Positions 47,469-58,686 of a stretch of DNA of 64,000 nucleotides are shown here, one piece after another. This stretch comes from Trogon surrucura (lineage: Eukaryota > Chordata > Aves > Trogoniformes > Trogonidae), in the NCBI GenBank assembly GCA_020746105.1, contig CM036619.1:54978635-55042634 (forward strand). The letters are read 5' to 3'. Numbering within the stretch: position 1 is the stretch's first letter; every line of letters begins with the position of its first letter. The notes below the pieces were generated by a model. The model was given only the letters and a program-made list of their open reading frames with translations, was not told the origin of the DNA and did not search any database. The position numbers were made by a program, and so were the translations under genes.

Positions 47469-48097
47469 ATCATAGAATGTTATAGAATGTTAGGGGATTG
47501 GGATTGGAAGGGACCTCGAGAGATCATCAAGTCCAATCCCCCTGCCAGAGCAGGAATGCCTAGACTATGCTACACAGGAACGTGTCCAGGCAGGTCTTGA
47601 ATGTCTCCAGAGAAGGAGACTCCACAACCTCTCTGGGCAGCCTGTTCCAGTGCTCCGTCACCCTCACTGAGAAGAAGTTTCTTCTCGAGTTTAAGCGGAA
47701 CCTCTTATGTTCCAGTTTCAGCCCATTACCCCTTTTCCTATCATTGGTTGTCACCGAGAAGAGCCTGGCTCCATCCTCGTGACACTCATCCTTGATATAT
47801 TTGTAAACATTAATGAGGTCACCCCTCAGTCTCCTCTTCTCCAAACTAAAGAGCCCCAGCTCCCTCAGCCTTTTCTCATAAGGGAGATGCTCCACTCCCT
47901 TAATCATCCTAGTTGCCCTGTGCTGGACTGTCTCCAGCAGTTCCCTGTCTTTCTTGAACTGAGGGGCCCAGAACTGGACACAATATTCCAGATGGGGTCT
48001 CACCAGGGCAGAGTAGAGGGTAAGGAGAACCTCCCTCGACCTACTAACCACCCATCTTCTAATACACCCCAGGATGCCATTGGCCTTCCTGGCCACA
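47469..48097 (-). mobile_element. CR1 LINE, 5' truncated, sister of the 29374 copy
   Basis: On the minus strand the copy begins at the codons for '[10 protein letters not shown]' and ends in the 3' UTR and tail. It is very similar to the first 630 bases of the copy at 29374-30507. Its tail end has small extra duplications ('tagaatgtta' twice and 'ggattgggattgg') compared with that copy. The truncation point is at about 48097, where similarity stops after 'ggccaca'. Confidence 0.92.
47560..48097 (-). pseudogene. CR1 ORF2 C-terminal domain
   Basis: The 178-codon frame holds only the ORF2 C-terminus: '[20 protein letters not shown]', '[15 protein letters not shown]' and '[20 protein letters not shown]'. 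All RT catalytic motifs lie upstream of the truncation and are absent. The reading frame is unbroken to the natural stop at 47560-47562, consistent with a young insertion. Confidence 0.88.
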
Positions 48098-48983
48098 TCC
48101 TCTTAGTCCTTCCCAACTTCTCACCTTCTTGCCTCTTTTTTTTTCTTTCCCCATGTCCTGTCTTCTAACTTTATTTTAAAATCACGTATTTTCCCCATTG
48201 CTTACTATCTGAAGTGAGGATCAGGAAAGTGAAACAGAATTTTACATCATATACAAAATTGTCTCACCTATGCTCTGGCTGTCAGTGAAAGAGGAAAAGT
48301 CTTTTAAAGAGAAATCACTGTCAGGAGTCTGAGACCAAAAGGAACTCATTAACATATGTCTGCTTCCTTTGACAAATACACAATACATTCAGTAACAATC
48401 AAGTACTGCCAATGAAAGATCTGTTATTTTAAATCTCCTGTTGAAAAATAGTTGCCCTATGCAAAATTATTCTGCTTCTTTTTTAGAGACTGTCACTCTC
48501 ATGATTATAATTCCCCAAGTCAATGTCTGTTATTTATATCCATGCTTTACTCCTGCTGCAAAGGCTGAAGCTGAGACATATATTCGGTGTTTTCTGGAGA
48601 CAGAAAGTGAACTGAAAGAACAAAGTCAGGGGTTTTAGTAGAGAGGGTTTTTTTTGTAAAATTGACTTTCTGTAGTTACTGCATATCAGTTTCCTGTTAA
48701 GTAGGTAGGGGTTTCTGATCAAGAGCAAAGGCAGCTGAATTTTTGCAAGTGTCTTTTTTTATTTCAGTTTTATTGAGTGCATGTATGTAAATCTCAGTTT
48801 TGGGGATGCTTTTCTTGAGGCTTTATTGTGCTGGACTTTTCATTTCACTGTTGGACAGAAAGGGTGTGATGGGCACGCATAGGTAATTCAATCCAGCCAG
48901 TCTTGAGTGACTGGAGATCTGGTCCAACTCAAAATCTTGCTCTAAGGAGAACAAAAATCATGCCCAAGTGGGTTCAAATTCAG
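48098..48983. other. Unique DNA
   Basis: No gene or repeat is recognised. Confidence 0.4.
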
Positions 48984-49100
48984 CATAGAATCATAGAATC
49001 ATAGAATCATAGAATGGCCTAGGCTGGAAGGGACCTTAGAGATCATTTAATCCAATCTCCCTGTCATGGGCAGGGACGCCTCTCAACTAGATCAGGCAAC
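48984..49100 (-). mobile_element. CR1 3' end with four-octamer tail
   Basis: A very short CR1 copy. It has the tail as four repeated units ('atagaatc' four times read on the plus strand, 48985-49015) followed by the reversed 3' UTR with 'ctgtcatgggcaggga' and 'actagatcaggcaac', the end of ORF2. The 3' UTR is of the same type as that of the large copy at 4029-6995, whose 3' UTR also carries 'tgcccatgacaggga'. Only about 117 bases were inserted. Confidence 0.9.
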
Positions 49101-49329
49101 ACATGGGGACCTCATATCTGTTCTCCTTATTCTTCCAACTCTTTTCTTGCTTTTCCCTTTGTTTTGGCACCAGAGGTGGAGTAACAAATAATTACAGGAT
49201 GAAGTTGCGTAATATTGGTCTGTATTTCATGCCATGAAACTTTCCCTGATAGCCATCTGCCCCCAGAATATATTCTCGTTCACGTGGTTAAGGAATACTA
49301 CAAAATGTTAGTTGGTGAATCCAGACAAT
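49101..49329. other. Spacer between CR1 end and LTR-like repeat
   Basis: No clear feature is seen. The left border of the following repeat may lie within it. Confidence 0.4.
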
Positions 49330-50056
49330 ACTCAGTACCTGGGAGAGGAAGTGCTCCAGGCGATGGAGCAGAGTTTTCCCTGCAGCCCATGCTGAAGACC
49401 GTGGTGAGGCAGGCTGTCCCCCTGCAGCCCACAGACATTAATGGAGGAGCAGGTATCCACCTGCAGCTGAAGGAGACTGCAGGTTTGCTGGCAGGGCTTG
49501 TGACCCCATGGGGAACCCACACTGGAGCAGTCTACTCCTGAAGGACTGCGCGCCCTGTGGAAAGAGACCCACACTGGAGCAGTTTGTGAAGAACTGCAGC
49601 CCATGGGAAGGACTCACACTGGAGAAGTTCATGGAGAGCTGTCTACTGTGAGTGGGACGCCACAGTGGAGGTGAGGAAGAGTGAGGAGTCCTCCAAGGAG
49701 GAGGAAAGAGCAGCAGAGACAACATGTGATGAACTGACTGCAACACCCATTCCCTGACACCCTGAGTCTCTGAGGGGGTGGGAGGTTAGAGAAATTGGGA
49801 GAAAAATTGAGCCTGGAAACAATGAAAAAGTGGGAGGAAGGTGTTTTAAGATTTGATTTTATTTCTTATTACCTTATTCTGATTTTATTGGTAATAAATT
49901 AAACTAATTTCCCCAAGCTGAGTCTGTTTTGGCCTTGATGGTAATTGCTGAGTGATCTCTACCTGCTCTTATGTCATGAGCTTTTCATTGTATTTTCCCT
50001 CTCCACTCCAGCTGAGGAGTGGAGTGGTAGAGCAGCTCTGGTGGGCACCTGGCATC
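49330..50056 (+). mobile_element. Avian LTR-like interspersed repeat
   Basis: This GC-richer block reads like a repeat common in many bird genomes. Landmarks are 'ttccctgcagcccatg' (49376), three variants of 'acccacactggagcag' (49515, 49567, 49612), 'ggtgttttaagatttgattt' (49841), AATAAA (49893-49898) followed by 'ctaatttccccaagctgagt', and the end 'tggtgggcacctggcat' (50039-50055). The AATAAA, the pyrimidine tract with AG at about 49993-50011, and the end near 'ggca' suggest a solo LTR of an endogenous retrovirus-like element. No gag, pol or env sequence is present beside it. The class is inferred and the left border is uncertain. Confidence 0.6.
49515..49627 (+). repeat. Three spaced copies of a 16-bp module
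   Basis: 'acccacactggagcag' occurs at 49515-49530 and 49567-49582, and as 'actcacactggagaag' at 49612-49627. The spacings are 52 and 45 bases. The intervening sequence is also related ('ctgaaggactgc', 'gaagaactgcagccc'), suggesting an internal tandem expansion inside the LTR-like repeat. Confidence 0.85.
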
Positions 50057-51320
50057 TAGCATTGTATCACTGAATAATCCCAAAAGCCCTGCTTTTTAAC
50101 TTATCTCTTTCTTAATTGCCATTAAACTGGCTATATCTCATTTTCGTAAAGAATATTTAAGTAACCAATCATAATCAATGTGCAGTATAGACTTAAGGAC
50201 ATAAAATTAAAAGTACTTAAATAAGGCAAATTATACTATGGATACAGAAAGGTTCTGACACTGAGCTGTTACAGTTAAGGCTGAATTGCAGTCTCTAAGG
50301 CAACTCTCTGCTACTACCCCCTCCATTTCTGAATAGTTCATTTTCTTAGAGGCAATGTTCTGTGTCTGATTCCTACCAAAGGACAATTAAAAAAAAAATG
50401 TTAGAACTAAAATAGTCCTTTTTTTTCCTGAATAAAAGAGCTTGCTAAATCCAAACTTTTCCCATTACAAAAAGAAAAGAAATAACATCCCTTTCTTGAG
50501 CAGCCTTACAGACAAAATAGCCATGTGCTGTAAGATTCAATACAGCACAGGAGGTATAAAGGTCTTTCCCATTGTTCTGAAGGAAATTAATTTTCACCTG
50601 CCCCAGTCCTGATCCTACTTCTACCTGTGTCTTTAGAGCAGTCAGAACAGATTTGGCAGCAGAAGGCTCATAAATTCCTTTTCCTGATCTGGGGCTATTC
50701 TAGAATTAGATCACAGTCTTTGTACAGGGGAGCCCTTGTTCTCAGAGATAATTCTTAAGCAGTCCAATAGGCCTGCTATATGTGATTAGGGCTCATCAAC
50801 AGAAATGAGGATTGAGTAATTTCTCTTCTAATTGTTATCTATGCTTTAATCCTTTTTTGCTTAATACTCATACCACCCTTTTCAGAGCTTCTTCCATTTA
50901 TGTGAGATATCTGGATTTTAAATAGCTTATGCAAGAAGTCACTGGGTATTTGGAAGAGATGCTGGTTTTGCTGCACTCATTGGCAAACCACTGATTAGCT
51001 TCAAAGAAGCTAGAATTAAAAATCATGGATTTTTGTTGGCACAGAACTCTATTATATCTAACAGATCATGTAGCCTCCTTGAAAAACTCTTCACTGCTGA
51101 AATTGCTTTTATCTTTTCTGAAAAAAGAATATAACTTTCTGCCAAGTGCGTTGATCTTCAGAAATCAATGTTACACAGCATTAAAGCAGTGATATTAAGT
51201 TCATTTTACAGACTGTAAAACTTGAGATATGTTTTATCTTCATTTACATCCTTCTTAATGTGAAGCCCAAGTTCTCAACTTGAAAATATGTCTTCTCTGT
51301 AGGAAGGGATTATTCTTTTA
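50057..51320. other. Unique AT-rich DNA
   Basis: No feature is recognised. Confidence 0.4.
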
Positions 51321-51403
51321 ATTTGTGGTGGGGGTTTTATGTTTTGTTTATTTGTTTTTTTGTTTTGTTTGATTTGTTATTTTGTATGGGCATTTTTGTT
51401 GTT
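51321..51403 (+). repeat. T/G-rich low-complexity tract
   Basis: Runs of gtttt/tgttt units on the plus strand, typical low complexity. Confidence 0.7.
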
Positions 51404-52082
51404 TCCCTTTACTGGTTGTCTATCTCCAAGACCTCAGTCTAAGTTGTATTCTCTTACTTTCTTATAAAACCATTTTGTGGAATCTCTTCAAATATCTTGA
51501 TGAAGTGGAGTATACTTCAGCCCACTTGTCTAAGATCCACAAATCTTGGGTTTTTATCTCTGAAGGAGATTGAGTTGACTGGCTTTGGTTTTGACACATA
51601 GTATTAGTCAGTGTAGTTAAACTATCTGCTTTATTAATCAACCTATCCTATTGCTGAAACTAAATTTTTCAGTTTCAATTTTCCTAAGGTTTTCTTTATC
51701 TTCAGTGGGAAAAACTAGATTCAATGTATTCGCTTTAAGCTTGAAACGTTAAGTCATGCAGATTTGTTGTGCCATCAAAACAGCCTTCATAAACTCTATG
51801 TAATAATTGAAGGTGTGTTTTATTATATGCATTTGTGTCTAAAGGTTATTACTGTTATCAGTGACTTCTCATCTATGGGAAGAAATCAATAGTTTGTTTT
51901 TTAATCCCAAATTACTTGGCAGCTCATACAGCTGCTTCCCTTCCTCTAGCTTCTGCAACTGGGTTTTGCAGAGAGAAGCACACTTGAACCATACTCTGCT
52001 TTATTTGAGGAAGAAGAGCTCTTTTTTGCTTAGACACAGTGTTTCCCTGTGAGTTCACCCACCTAGTCTGATTCATATCATG
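51404..52082. other. Unique DNA
   Basis: No feature is recognised. Confidence 0.4.
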
Positions 52083-52110
52083 CAAAACAAAACAAAACAA
52101 AACAAAACAG
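52083..52110. repeat. (CAAAA)n microsatellite
   Basis: About five and a half uninterrupted CAAAA units. Confidence 0.95.
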
Positions 52111-55100
52111 GTAAGATTAGAATGACTGCCTGCATTCCTAGCTCTCCAGAGGGCAAAGCAGCTGGAGACAGAGCAAGGTAACAGTATGGCAGCTTCTGAG
52201 CCCAGCTCAGTCTGACAACAAATCCCTGCAGGACCAAAGGAGTCTGTCACCAGTAATGACATACAGCTACAGGCAGTAGAGGTAGCTTTAAGGTGCCTCC
52301 TACCTTCCTGGGAACAGCAGGCCTGCTGCTGAAAACACTGAGAATTTTACACATGAACTATTATGCAGAATTCAGATGTCAAGTTAGCAAATCCAACAGC
52401 CTCATTAATTTCGTTAGCACTTAGGAGATTCTGCATAGTTCCCCATGCACAAGCATTAGAAAAATATTTTGGGGTTTTTTTTGCAAATATTGTTAGGACT
52501 GATTAAAGTTTTGGTTTCTGATTCTGATTCTGATGTGTCATCGCAATTAAATGCAAAGTAAATCATATGCTACAATAAGCACGTCTCTAAGACAGACATC
52601 TTATGTCAGTACAAAGTTTTGGAGACAGACAAATCAGCTGTCAACCATGCTAATGCTTTCTGAAAAATGACTCTACCTCCATCACCAAAAATAGAACAAT
52701 ATAACCTGTAGCTAAATAAGTAACATCATTATGTCTTGGTAGATAAGCCAATTTAATTCATTTTGGGATCAGTCCAGAAAAGACTTGAGCTCTGTCCTGC
52801 TACTTATGCCTAATTGCTTAGAAGACCATAGGACCAGCAGTTATATTTGTTCTTTCCTAAATTAAGAGATGCCTCTTCCTCAAACAAGGTTAAAACATAT
52901 CTCATTTAATTTAAAACAAATACATTTATTAAACATAGTTAGCTGTCTATGTTGCAGTGGAAAAAAAACAACAAAGCCAGAGGTTAGCACAGACTTGTTT
53001 AATGAAATAAAACCTTCTTTTTATCTGTCTTTGTCCGAAAATTGTATTTTATAACTACGCTCTTCACACTGCAGCAAAGTGATTATCAGGATAAAAGTCA
53101 ACTTAAATAGAAAAAAAATGTTAGTAAAAGGCATTTTTGGAGGATTTCAGTATTTGTTTAGTTTTAAAATTTCAAGTTTTGGCAAATTCAAATTCCAGCA
53201 TGCAAAATGTCTTTGATAATTCTGCAAAATGGCTCCCACTCATCTTCACTGATTAGATAGAACATGATCCCAAGTCCACTCAACTCAGGAGGGAGCCTGG
53301 CCATAATCTTGTTTGCCTGCTACAAATACACAGATGTGTTAACTTACTGCAGTTCATAGTCTTTCATAATTCTAAAGACAAATATTTGACTCTCCTATAA
53401 ATCCCTCAATAAAATATATAAAAAAGTGTAATTCTAGCCTGTGAAAAGCCAATTACGAAAATATTAGTAGATGTTCAGTTTAGTCAGAAGAAGCAAAGTA
53501 GTTCTTCTTCTTCCTGCTGTCCGATGAGCAGTGTTCGTTCTTCAACGGGATGGGTGAACAACTGTGCCTCAGTTCCTCCTGCTCCTAAACCTCCTTTCAA
53601 ACAGTCTGTCCCAGAGGAATCACCTTCTTTTGATTACATTCTTTCAGTAACCTTCTTAACAGGATTGTGAACAACTGTCCTAAAATAAGGAGAACTACCT
53701 GATTCAGTTTCTGCAAAACCATACCACAAAGGCAAGGGAGATTTTCACAGGCATGCAGTGATGTCACAGCACCTGCAACCGGTTGACTGAGGTGGGAGAC
53801 TGTGCCAGTTTCCCTGGGCTTCATTTCCTCTCCATTTCTTTCTGCAATACATGCATCCAAGCGGGCAGGAGATAAACACGTCCCTACGGTTGCAGGGTAG
53901 CTGGGTTTAGCTGTGCAATGCCGTTGAGAGACTCCACCACCTTCATCTTGCTGAGACCCTAGATACTGCTGCAGACCTGAAGACAACACTGCTGTTGGGA
54001 GAGGGTGAACCTGCTTTCCAGTGCAAACATTTGCCATTTAATGGAAACTGGCACATCTCTTAACACGTTCGGCTGTGAGAATGAATCCAGTGGTGAAAAA
54101 GTAATCTTCCCGTGTAACTATTGCTGTGCAGTGTGATACATCTTGCCTTCTGTTTCCTGTCTAAAGCAGACATTCTTTTCACAAAATATAATACCAGCTG
54201 CTGTTATGATTTTTTGGCACATTCACTGGGCTTTCTGTGAACGATATGGCATCGGTAATGTTATTTATGCAAGCTGCCCAACTAAACTCAAAATACCTTG
54301 GCACTCATTCCTATACCAAAGCTCCTGATCAATATGTGAACTGTCTGAGTGCCGTCTGAAAACATAGACATGAATGTAGGCAGCCAACACATCCTTTTTT
54401 ATGATCATATGTGTGCTTAGGGCAGGAGTGCCAGCAGACGGTCTAGCAGCTTGCTGCTCAGACTCAGAAAGACATCCCTTTTCATTTTGAGTTTAAGCCT
54501 GTCTTTTTTCTTTTTTTTTTTTTTTTTCTCATTTTAAGGACTACTTGACTATTCTTCAGTTGCTTTTAGAATATCATTGTATTGAAAAGCACCTTATATT
54601 TGTTGCTACAATGCACAGATCTTATATTCTTCCTAAAAGAAAATCTTTTCCAAGACAGAAATTCTGCTAGTAAATATTTTTTGCCTCTTGGTCAATATTT
54701 TAAAATATAAAAAGTTTCAAGCAGTTTTTAAACAGTCCTGGAAAGATGTTAGTAAGTCCTGTTATGTGTGATATGACAGAGGAAACACTGTATTCATTCC
54801 GACTTGGGGTCATATTAGATCAGGAAGACATCCAAGCCCTATTCCAGATAGATGTGGAATTGCTTACACCATACGGGCTAAACCTAATTCAGGCCTCTTC
54901 TGAGTTGGGGATGATTAGAAAGGATTATATCTTGACACAGTAGCCTGACCTCCTTCTCGCAGGGTATTACAGTAACTCTTTGTACCCGAATAAAATTATC
55001 AATTGCTTTTTGAATCATTTTCATTTCTAGGACAAAATGACTTTGTGTGTAATGACTTCCTCAGTTTGACTGCGCCCATGCTGGGTGATAAACTATTTTC

Positions 55101-58100
55101 TCTTGTTTTTCTAGATTTTGAGTATCCTATTCCTTGTGCAGTAGGAAACAAAGACACTTGATTTAAAGACATCCTGAAAGCTGTCTCAGACTTTTCAAAT
55201 TCTTTGCAAGAGCTTTTTCTCATCCAGTTATTTTTAACACTTTTCTCTAAATCTTATGTGCTTCTTTGTTATACGTACTTTACACATTATTCCAGATGGA
55301 AATAACAGAAAAGCTGCATTTTTGTTGCATAAAAAATAACTACTATTCTTCATACTATTGGTTGTTCACTTCTTTATGCATGCTTAGCATTTGCTTTGTA
55401 TCCGGAACTGGATAGTGAACAGAGGTATCCATTAAACTGACTGTAATGACACATCAGATCATTGACGTTGATGTAAAATCCTACAGAGTGTATGAATATT
55501 TAGTTCCTCTCCCCCTCTTCCCTCACACTTCACATGTATTTATTCATACTAAAATGCATTTCACATTGTTGTAACATGTTTTTCTCTGACTGTATGTTAC
55601 TCCATGATTACTTTCCTTAGCAGCATGAAGCACCTTGGAAATCAAACGAAACTGTGATGACTGAGTCCATTTTATATATAGGGACATATTTTATAGGGCA
55701 TAATATTTCTTCTCAAAACAATGTTAATTACAGCCTATCCTTTCACACGGGCATTCTGCTATATCGTTTTAATTTTTTTTTCAGCCAGGTACAGACCCAA
55801 AAATTTATTGTCTCGTGCACTTGAATGAGTAAGAGAAATACTAAAAATACAGAAAGAACATTTGCTACCTGTTAGTATTTTACAGCAGCAACTGTGCTTG
55901 ATTAGATACATCAAATTTTGGATAACAAATAAGCCATTTTAGTTCATCTGTTTCAGATCTCTGAATATATTAACTCCAGAACTGGTAGTTCATTCCTGCT
56001 GCATGAGGTATCTGTAAAAACTATTCTTTTGACACTTACTCTCTCATTATCTTTCTTTTTAAAAAAAGAGAGGGAAAATGAAAGGACAAAGAAACAATTG
56101 CTTCTCAGCAACATACTCAATTGTTGTTTGACTGAATATTAAGTGGGCCTGTCTCTTTCACAGGCTTCCTCCTTCTGTAACATCACAAAAATATGAAACA
56201 ATCTATGGAATGTTATTTAGGGTTTTTGCTATTAGAATCTAGAATACTTAAATTTGAAACAAAATTCTAAGTGTGAGGAATTCCAGGACTTAGCTGAGCA
56301 TTTAAAGTTGAGTCTCTCACTGTATGAAAACTGGTATTAAAGTAGACTACGTCATATATATATACACGTGTGACTTTAAGGGTCTGAGATATAACTTTGT
56401 CTTTCAGCTTTTGATAGTATTAATTTCATGATGTATTTTCTAGGGTCTGATAACTTCATGAGCCCAAGTTGTGGTCATCTGTAATATTTATAAAAAGGTT
56501 ACTATAATGCTGAAAGATAATTTGCCAGATAAGATTTGGTCGCTTGCTTTTATTCCTAGAGCTTGACACATGACAAAACCACATAGTGTTACAGCTGACT
56601 GTACAGGAAATCTGTCAGCCATATGTATTCTTACCATTAAAACCTTTTGTAGGATGTTATTGTGCTACTGATTAAAAAAGCCTTTCTTTAACCTGTTCTT
56701 CTGCCATAGGTTTACAATCCAGGAAAAGTAAGTAATTTGTTATGAACTAAATTCTCCTTTTTAGGCAGGTGTGAATGTAGAAAAATTCCTGATGGGATTT
56801 TTATAAAAGGAATTTAACTATAATTATATTTTTTAATACAAAACTCTTCAATTTTGATTCACATTTTTTTATAACATTACCAGGAACTAATATATTAAAT
56901 GAAAAAATTTTGTTCTGGAAATACTGACTGTTAGTTTATGATTTACAGTTATGTTTTTGATGAATGCAAACCCCTTTTTCAGGTCTTTGTGGACTTAGAG
57001 CTCCAAAAATGATCTGGAAAACTCAGGGAGGCAGAGAGTATAGGGAAGGATATAGAATAAGGTGTATGTCAGGTTAAATTCTGCAGTGAAACTCAGCATT
57101 TGAATGATTACTACTTTTAATCATGCACGATGTAGCTGGAGCGACAGAGGGTAGGTGAGAAAGCCAGAGTTACTTCTGCCCTGCTTAAGACATAGGGCTG
57201 ATATTCCTACACCCTAAATTCACTGAGTAAGACTGCATGCTGTAGAAAAAGCAGTTCCTACTGAATATACTGGCAGTCCCACTTTTACTAGTAGCCCCAC
57301 CTTGTTTCTTCATAATGCATCAGTACAGCAGGACTTGCCAGCAGTGCACACAAGCGCAAGTGTTCCCTGCTCTCTGCAGATCTCTCCCAGCTGCAAGAAT
57401 TGAGCAACAGAGAGAAACAAAACACCCCACGCTGCTTCGATGTTCACCAGCCCCTTCCCTCTCCACTGCCATACCCAGCCTCAGATAAACCTCCCTGCAC
57501 TAACGCTGTCGCTGTTTAGATGACATTCAGAATTGGTAGCTTCAGGGAATGTTATTATACAGTAGAAATAGCTCGCAGCTTGGGCCTCAGCTGGTGAAGC
57601 TAAATGCTGAAGTGCTGTGAAGGGTGACTTATTCCCAGTCAACCAGCTATTTGGTTTCTCTGAGGTCTTTGACAGATGAGCAAAACTTGTTGCAGTAGTT
57701 TAAGACATTATCATCCCCAGCTGTCAGCTCAGCTATTCTGCTGGAGGTTACCGCCTCTGTAACAGCATTTGCTATTTGCCAAGAATCAGGCCGTCTAATT
57801 TGTAGCCTGGCATTTCGCTCAAACTTAGTTTCAGTGGAAAATTAGTCTGAAATACTGGATTCCTTACCAGGGGTCAGAAATCCGAGTAGCTACAGCCCTC
57901 TCCAAAGGCTTCTTCAAGTTCTTCTCCAGAGAACTCTTCTTACTCAGCCATACTAATTTGAGATTGAAAGTGTCTCAAAATCTAGTTTTGGGTATTTTCA
58001 AATATTCTTTCTATATAAATCAAAATAAAATCATTTTTATTATTAAAGAAGTATCCCACATAGCTTTGTTCATCCTAACCTGAAGTTAGATAGTACTAAG

Positions 58101-58604
58101 GAGTTTTCAAACTCTTTGCCATTTCCTGTTTTAAAATCTATTTCACTGCTATGATTTTGCCATGTGTGGAAATGTTTAATCTGAAATTCTGTACAATCTA
58201 AGCCTGAATTTTCTTGGAAAACTGTTTTAATGAAAATAATGTCCAGAAGCATGAGACAGAAGAAATAAACACTTTGTTGGAAAACATTATGGAAAACGTT
58301 AATTCGGCCAGCACAAGTAACCTTTCAGTATACCCCTTTTAGAGCAGGGAAAGATGTACAACAAGAAGTGACTGTAATACCCGCGTGCCCTCTTCTGGGC
58401 CCAGGAAATTAACTTTAGAAAATTCACAGACCTTAGCATGAATTTGCTTGAGCCAAGTCCCCTGAAGTCATCCCTTCTGGAGATCAGTGTAGCTTCACAT
58501 ATCGTGCTGCAGATTGTTCAGGAAAGCTGCATCTCTGGAGGGAGGGTGGGCTGTTCTCGACCTCTCACAGCCCTTATCTTGGGCTGTACTGCGCGAGTGT
58601 CTTC
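52111..58604. other. Unique AT-rich DNA
   Basis: No host gene is recognised in 6.5 kb. A hexamer run of 'tctgat' lies at about 52517-52534 and a T-rich tract at 54504-54527. The minus-strand frame at 53597-54037 (146 codons, ATG at 54037) is the longest frame outside CR1. It has a hydrophobic stretch at about residues 114-125 but no recognised domain. The part 57500-57850 looks like candidate conserved noncoding DNA. Confidence 0.4.
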
Positions 58605-58686
58605 ACAGTGTCCAGTAGGGAGTTGGAGCTAGATGATCTTTAAGGTTTCTTCCAACACAAACCATTCTATGATTCCATGGTTCCAT
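58605..58686 (+). mobile_element. Short CR1 3' end
   Basis: The last 80 bases of a CR1: 'agttggagctagatgatctt' (58621), 'ttccaacacaaaccattcta', and a decayed tail 'gattccatggttcca'. No ORF2 sequence can be recognised upstream with confidence. Confidence 0.8.

Noticed and set aside
54746..54943. 65-codon plus-strand frame with balanced composition
   Set aside because: No domain, no conserved start context and no flanking exon signals that I can support.
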